Shown in pieces: positions 60,993-64,000 of a DNA stretch of 64,000 nt (positions are counted from its first letter, which is position 1; every line of letters begins with the position of its first letter). A program made the position numbers and the translations under genes. Source of the DNA: Pigmentiphaga sp. H8 (GTDB taxonomy: Bacteria; Pseudomonadota; Gammaproteobacteria; Burkholderiales; Burkholderiaceae_B); assembly GCF_003854895.1 (NCBI RefSeq), contig NZ_CP033966.1, forward strand, positions 1,302,001 to 1,366,000. Reading direction: 5' to 3'. A model generated the notes under the pieces. That model made no database searches, was not told the DNA's origin, and saw nothing but the letters and a program-made list of their open reading frames with translations.

Positions 60993-61973
60993 ATGAAGAT
61001 CCAACTCCGACACCTGCTTTTCCCGTGTCTGCTGCCCGTGCTGCTGGGCGGCTGCCTGTCCACCGCCCACGTTCGCGCCGTGCCGGACGAAAAGCGTCCG
61101 CAGGTGATCAGCCATGCCGAAGGCCTGGAGCGCGACCGGCAGGCCATCCTGGCGATGGTGGGCGAGTACCGGGTCGGCTTCAATTTCGAGGAAAGCGATC
61201 CCGCGCCTGGCTACGAGCCCAAGCGGCGCTACCGCAGCGGCGCCTACGAGATGGTGCTGGTGGCCGAGGACCAGGGCGACCGCATCGTGCTCCAGCACCT
61301 GCTGGTGCATCGCACCGCCGGCTTCGTGGTCAAGCACTGGCGGCAGGACTGGCACTACCAGGCGCCGGCGCGGCTGGAGTTCACCGAGAACCAGACCTGG
61401 CGCCTGCGTCCCATCGATCCGGCCATCACCAAGGGAGCCTGGACGCAGTGCGTCTACGAGGTCAGCGATGCGCCGCGCTACTGCGGCACCGGCAAGTGGA
61501 CCTACGAGAACGACATTCCGACGTGGACCTCGGATGCCGGGTGGCGGCCGCTGCCGAGGCGCGAATATACCCGGCGCGCCGACTACAACGCGTTGGGCAT
61601 CGTCAACACGCACCGCATCACGGCCGAGGGCTGGCTGCACGAACAGGCCAATCGCAAGGTGGTGCGCGAAGGCGAGCGGGAACGCGCAACACTGGTGCGC
61701 GAGACCGGCGTCAACGACTACCGCCGCATTACCGGCTTCAACTTCCGCAGCGGCCAGGTCTATTGGGACAACACTTCGGACTACTGGCGCCGCATCCGTG
61801 CCGAGTGGAGCCGGCGCATCGCCCTGGGGCAGGGGGTCAGGCTGAACTATCCGGTCGATGGCATGAAGATGATCATGAGCATGTACATCCAGTCCCAGCA
61901 GGCGTACAACGGCGTCGCGATCGGCGACGCCGACATCCGCGAGCTGTTCGATCCGTGGGTGTCGGCACCCTAG
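60993..61973 (+). CDS. DUF6607-family lipoprotein
   Basis: 326 residues. Lipobox Cys21 (LLPVLLGGCLSTA). A beta-rich body with many Trp/Tyr residues (WRQDWHYQAPARLEFTENQTWRLRPIDP; YNALGIVNTHRITAEGWLHEQANRKV; YWDNTSDYWRRI). This matches the DUF6607 family as I recall it, a family of unknown function often near TonB receptors. It begins 34 bases after the Slam gene and closes the locus. Possible roles: periplasmic chaperone for the substrate or a cofactor-handling protein; unproved. Confidence 0.7.
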   Translation: MKIQLRHLLFPCLLPVLLGGCLSTAHVRAVPDEKRPQVISHAEGLERDRQAILAMVGEYRVGFNFEESDPAPGYEPKRRYRSGAYEMVLVAEDQGDRIVLQHLLVHRTAGFVVKHWRQDWHYQAPARLEFTENQTWRLRPIDPAITKGAWTQCVYEVSDAPRYCGTGKWTYENDIPTWTSDAGWRPLPRREYTRRADYNALGIVNTHRITAEGWLHEQANRKVVREGERERATLVRETGVNDYRRITGFNFRSGQVYWDNTSDYWRRIRAEWSRRIALGQGVRLNYPVDGMKMIMSMYIQSQQAYNGVAIGDADIRELFDPWVSAP

Positions 61974-62004
61974 TCGGGGGCAGGGGCGCGGGGCGCCCGT
62001 CCGT

Positions 62005-62583
62005 TCAGGCGTACAGGCGCTCGCGCTCTTCGCCGCGGACCACGCGCAGGCGGCTGGCCGCCACGCCGGCGTTCAATTCGCGCACGCTGGCGTGCAGCCG
62101 GTCGGCGATCTCCGCCGAGAGCTGGTAGCCGGTCACGGCGTCGCCCGAGATCTGCGCATCGGCGGCAAACACCGCGCTCAGGATATGGCGCGCGCCCAGC
62201 GCGTTCAGCACGGGACGCAGGGCATAGTCCACGGCCAGCAGGTGGGCCGGCGAGCCCCCCGTGGCCAGTGGCAGGACGATCTTGCCTTGCAGCGCGGTCT
62301 GGGGAAGCAGGTCCAGGAAGGTCTTCAGGATCCCGCTGTAGGCTGCCTTGTAGATGGGCGTGGCGATGACCACGGCATCGGCCGAAGCCAGGGACCGGAG
62401 CGCGGCGGCGATGCGGGTATCGGCGGTGTCGGCCGCCAGCAGGGCCTGGGCGGGCAGGTCGCGTACGTTCAGCGAGCGGATCGCGTAGCCCGCCTGTTGC
62501 AGGTGCGCGTCCAGGGTCCGGGCCAGCAGGGTCGAACGCGAGACGGCCGAGGGGCTGCCGGTAATGGTCAGGATCGAGTACAT
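62005..62583 (-). CDS. ssuE: NAD(P)H-dependent FMN reductase (SsuE type)
   Basis: 192 residues from ATG 62583. Flavodoxin-like fold: YSILTITGSPSAVSRSTLLARTLDAHL (FMN phosphate loop), ADAVVIATPIYKAAYSGILKTFLDLLP and LPLATGGSPAHLLAVDYALRPVLNALGA. SsuE supplies FMNH2 to SsuD alkanesulfonate monooxygenase, but ssuADCB are not here, so a different partner is possible. It faces the DUF6607 gene (convergent, 31 bases). Confidence 0.87.
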   Translation of the reverse strand: MYSILTITGSPSAVSRSTLLARTLDAHLQQAGYAIRSLNVRDLPAQALLAADTADTRIAAALRSLASADAVVIATPIYKAAYSGILKTFLDLLPQTALQGKIVLPLATGGSPAHLLAVDYALRPVLNALGARHILSAVFAADAQISGDAVTGYQLSAEIADRLHASVRELNAGVAASRLRVVRGEERERLYA

Positions 62584-62773
62584 GGCGGGCTGCTGAATGT
62601 CGAGGCTGTCACCATAAGCCCGCGCCCGCCGGAACCCAACCAAGAAATTCGCATTTGCTCAGAAGCTGAACGCACAAGCGGCGCGTTCACATCTGCTCAC
62701 GAACCGAACCATCCGCTTGCGATGCCCGGCTTGTGTCCGTCCCGCGGCGCTCATATCTTCCGGTTATTGGCTT

Positions 62774-63814
62774 ATGTGGAAAACGCCGATGGATCTCGTC
62801 GTCGCCACCCGCGACGGGCTGTATTGCCCGCCCGGTCGCTTCCATATCGATCCGTGGCGCCCCGTCGAGCGGGCGGTGATCACCCATGCCCACGCCGATC
62901 ATGCCCGCCCGGGGCACGGCGCCTACCTGGCCGCCGCGGCGGGAGAACAGGTGTTGCGCATCCGGCTGGGCGACATCCCGCTGCAGACACTGGAATATGG
63001 GCGGGCGGTGGAGCTGGACGGGGTCAAGGTATCGCTGCATCCCGCCGGCCACGTACTGGGTTCGGCCCAGGTACGCATCGAGTACCGCGGCGAGGTCTGG
63101 GTGGCCTCGGGCGACTACAAGCTCGAGGCCGACCCGACCTGCGCGCCCTTCGAACCGGTGCGCTGCCATGTCTTCATCACCGAGTCGACCTTCGGCCTGC
63201 CCATCTATCGCTGGCCCGGCCGCGAGGCGCTGTTCGGCGAGGTGAACGACTGGTGGCGGCGGAACGCCCAGGCGGGGCGCGCCTCGGTGCTGTTCTGCTA
63301 CGCCTTTGGCAAGGCGCAGCGCATCCTGGCCAGCGTGGACCCTGCCATCGGACCTGTCGTCGCGCATGGCGCCGTGGCCGCCATCGACGACGGCTATCGC
63401 CGTAGCGGCGTCCGGCTGCCGCCCGCCTTGCGCATGGCCGATGTCGCCGACAAGTCCACGCTGCGGCAGGCGCTGGTGCTGGCGCCGCCTTCGGCCCAGG
63501 GTTCGCCCTGGATCAAGCGTTTCGGCGACCATTCCGACGGCTACGCCAGCGGCTGGATGCGGGTGCGGGGCAACCAGCGGCGCAAGGGCGTGGACCGTGG
63601 CTTCGTGCTGTCCGACCATGCGGACTGGCCTGCCCTGCAGCGTGCCGTCGACGCCACCGGAGCGCAGCGGGTTTTCGTTACCCATGGCAGCGCGCATGCC
63701 ATGGTGCGCTGGCTGCGCGAGCGCGGCCTGGATGCGGAGACGTTCGCTACCGAGTACGGCGATGAAGACGACGGCGACACCGGCGATCTCGTGGCAGGGG
63801 CGGACGAAACATGA
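62774..63814 (+). CDS. ligase-associated MBL-fold DNA exonuclease
   Basis: 346 residues (ATG 62774; the next Met, MDLVVATRDGL at 62789, is also possible). The metallo-beta-lactamase/beta-CASP metal motif is HAHADHARPGH (HxHxDH), with HPAGHVLGSAQVRIEYRGEVWVASGDYK and GFVLSDHADWPAL further on. This is the Exo member of the conserved DNA-repair set with an ATP-dependent ligase and a helicase. Its stop overlaps the ligase start (ATGA), confirming the pairing. Confidence 0.9.
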   Translation: MWKTPMDLVVATRDGLYCPPGRFHIDPWRPVERAVITHAHADHARPGHGAYLAAAAGEQVLRIRLGDIPLQTLEYGRAVELDGVKVSLHPAGHVLGSAQVRIEYRGEVWVASGDYKLEADPTCAPFEPVRCHVFITESTFGLPIYRWPGREALFGEVNDWWRRNAQAGRASVLFCYAFGKAQRILASVDPAIGPVVAHGAVAAIDDGYRRSGVRLPPALRMADVADKSTLRQALVLAPPSAQGSPWIKRFGDHSDGYASGWMRVRGNQRRKGVDRGFVLSDHADWPALQRAVDATGAQRVFVTHGSAHAMVRWLRERGLDAETFATEYGDEDDGDTGDLVAGADET

Positions 63815-64000
63815 AGGCCTTCGTCGATCTTTATGTCGCGCTCGAGGCCACGACCTCCAGTCTGGGCAAGCGCGCGGCCATGCTCGACTATCTGCGCCAG
63901 GCGCCGCCGGCCGATGCCGCCTGGGCGGTGTATTTCCTGGCGGGCGGCAAGCCGCGGCAACTGGTGCCGGCCAAGCTGTTGAAGGACTATGCGCGCGAGG
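63811..64000 (+). CDS. ATP-dependent DNA ligase, N-terminal fragment
   Basis: Visible 63 residues: MKAFVDLYVALEATTSSLGKRAAMLDYL and onward to LVPAKLLKDYARE. The opening MKxFxxLYxALxATTSxxxK is typical of the N-terminal DNA-binding domain of bacterial ATP-dependent ligases. The adenylylation domain with KxDG lies beyond the right edge. It overlaps the exonuclease gene by four bases. Confidence 0.85.
   Translation, partial: MKAFVDLYVALEATTSSLGKRAAMLDYLRQAPPADAAWAVYFLAGGKPRQLVPAKLLKDYARE

Overview
This is a GC-rich stretch with dense gene packing, short intergenic gaps and many ATGA-type start/stop overlaps. It most likely comes from the Alcaligenaceae, close to Bordetella or Achromobacter. The strongest argument is six separate Bug-type (tripartite tricarboxylate transporter, TTT) periplasmic binding proteins in 64 kb with no TctA/TctB membrane genes beside them, a hallmark of Bordetella-like Burkholderiales. 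The assignment is inferred from gene content and could not be checked by search. I see no rRNA, tRNA, CRISPR array, transposase or phage gene.

Left part (1-15.6 kb) is mostly housekeeping. On the minus strand are an NTF2-like fragment, purU, a small zinc-finger protein and ilvE. azlCD (branched-chain amino acid export) is divergent from ilvE. A VOC / IclR / Bug operon follows, then glnE (adenylylation of glutamine synthetase). The plus strand then carries a 1353-residue AsmA/YhdP-like protein, a Nit-type amidase and tldD.

The middle (15.7-33 kb) is a series of small catabolic modules, most with their own Bug protein and regulator: flavin reductase / cupin / Bug / CHM isomerase / IclR; Bug plus sulfatase opposite a LysR gene; and an enamidase-like amidohydrolase with an FAD monooxygenase and an AA_synth protein, divergent from a duplicated EthD-like protein, a GntR regulator and a Bug. 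The pqiA1-pqiA2-pqiB-pqiC membrane-integrity operon sits between them.

From 32 to 51 kb come a pseudouridine synthase, an alpha/beta hydrolase, an M23 peptidase, and a DAHP synthase gene preceded by a Tyr/Phe-rich leader peptide with a terminator/antiterminator pair. These are followed by a PduO-type cobalamin adenosyltransferase, an AraC / Bug / BisC-type molybdoenzyme module, a D-2-hydroxyacid dehydrogenase, glcDEF, and a benzoylformate decarboxylase / benzaldehyde dehydrogenase / Bug module with a divergent LysR.

The right part (51.4-62 kb) is the most interesting. A Fur-box-like sequence precedes an ECF sigma factor, a FecR-type anti-sigma factor and a TonB-dependent receptor with an STN signalling domain. 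These are followed by a multi-PKD lipoprotein, a small secreted protein with a TbpB/hemophilin-like C-terminus, a Slam-type (DUF560) outer-membrane translocator and a DUF6607 lipoprotein. Together they look like a self-inducing, iron-regulated uptake locus with a Slam-exported hemophore or metallophore. The window ends with an FMN reductase and a DNA-repair pair (MBL-fold exonuclease and ATP-dependent DNA ligase, the latter cut by the window edge).
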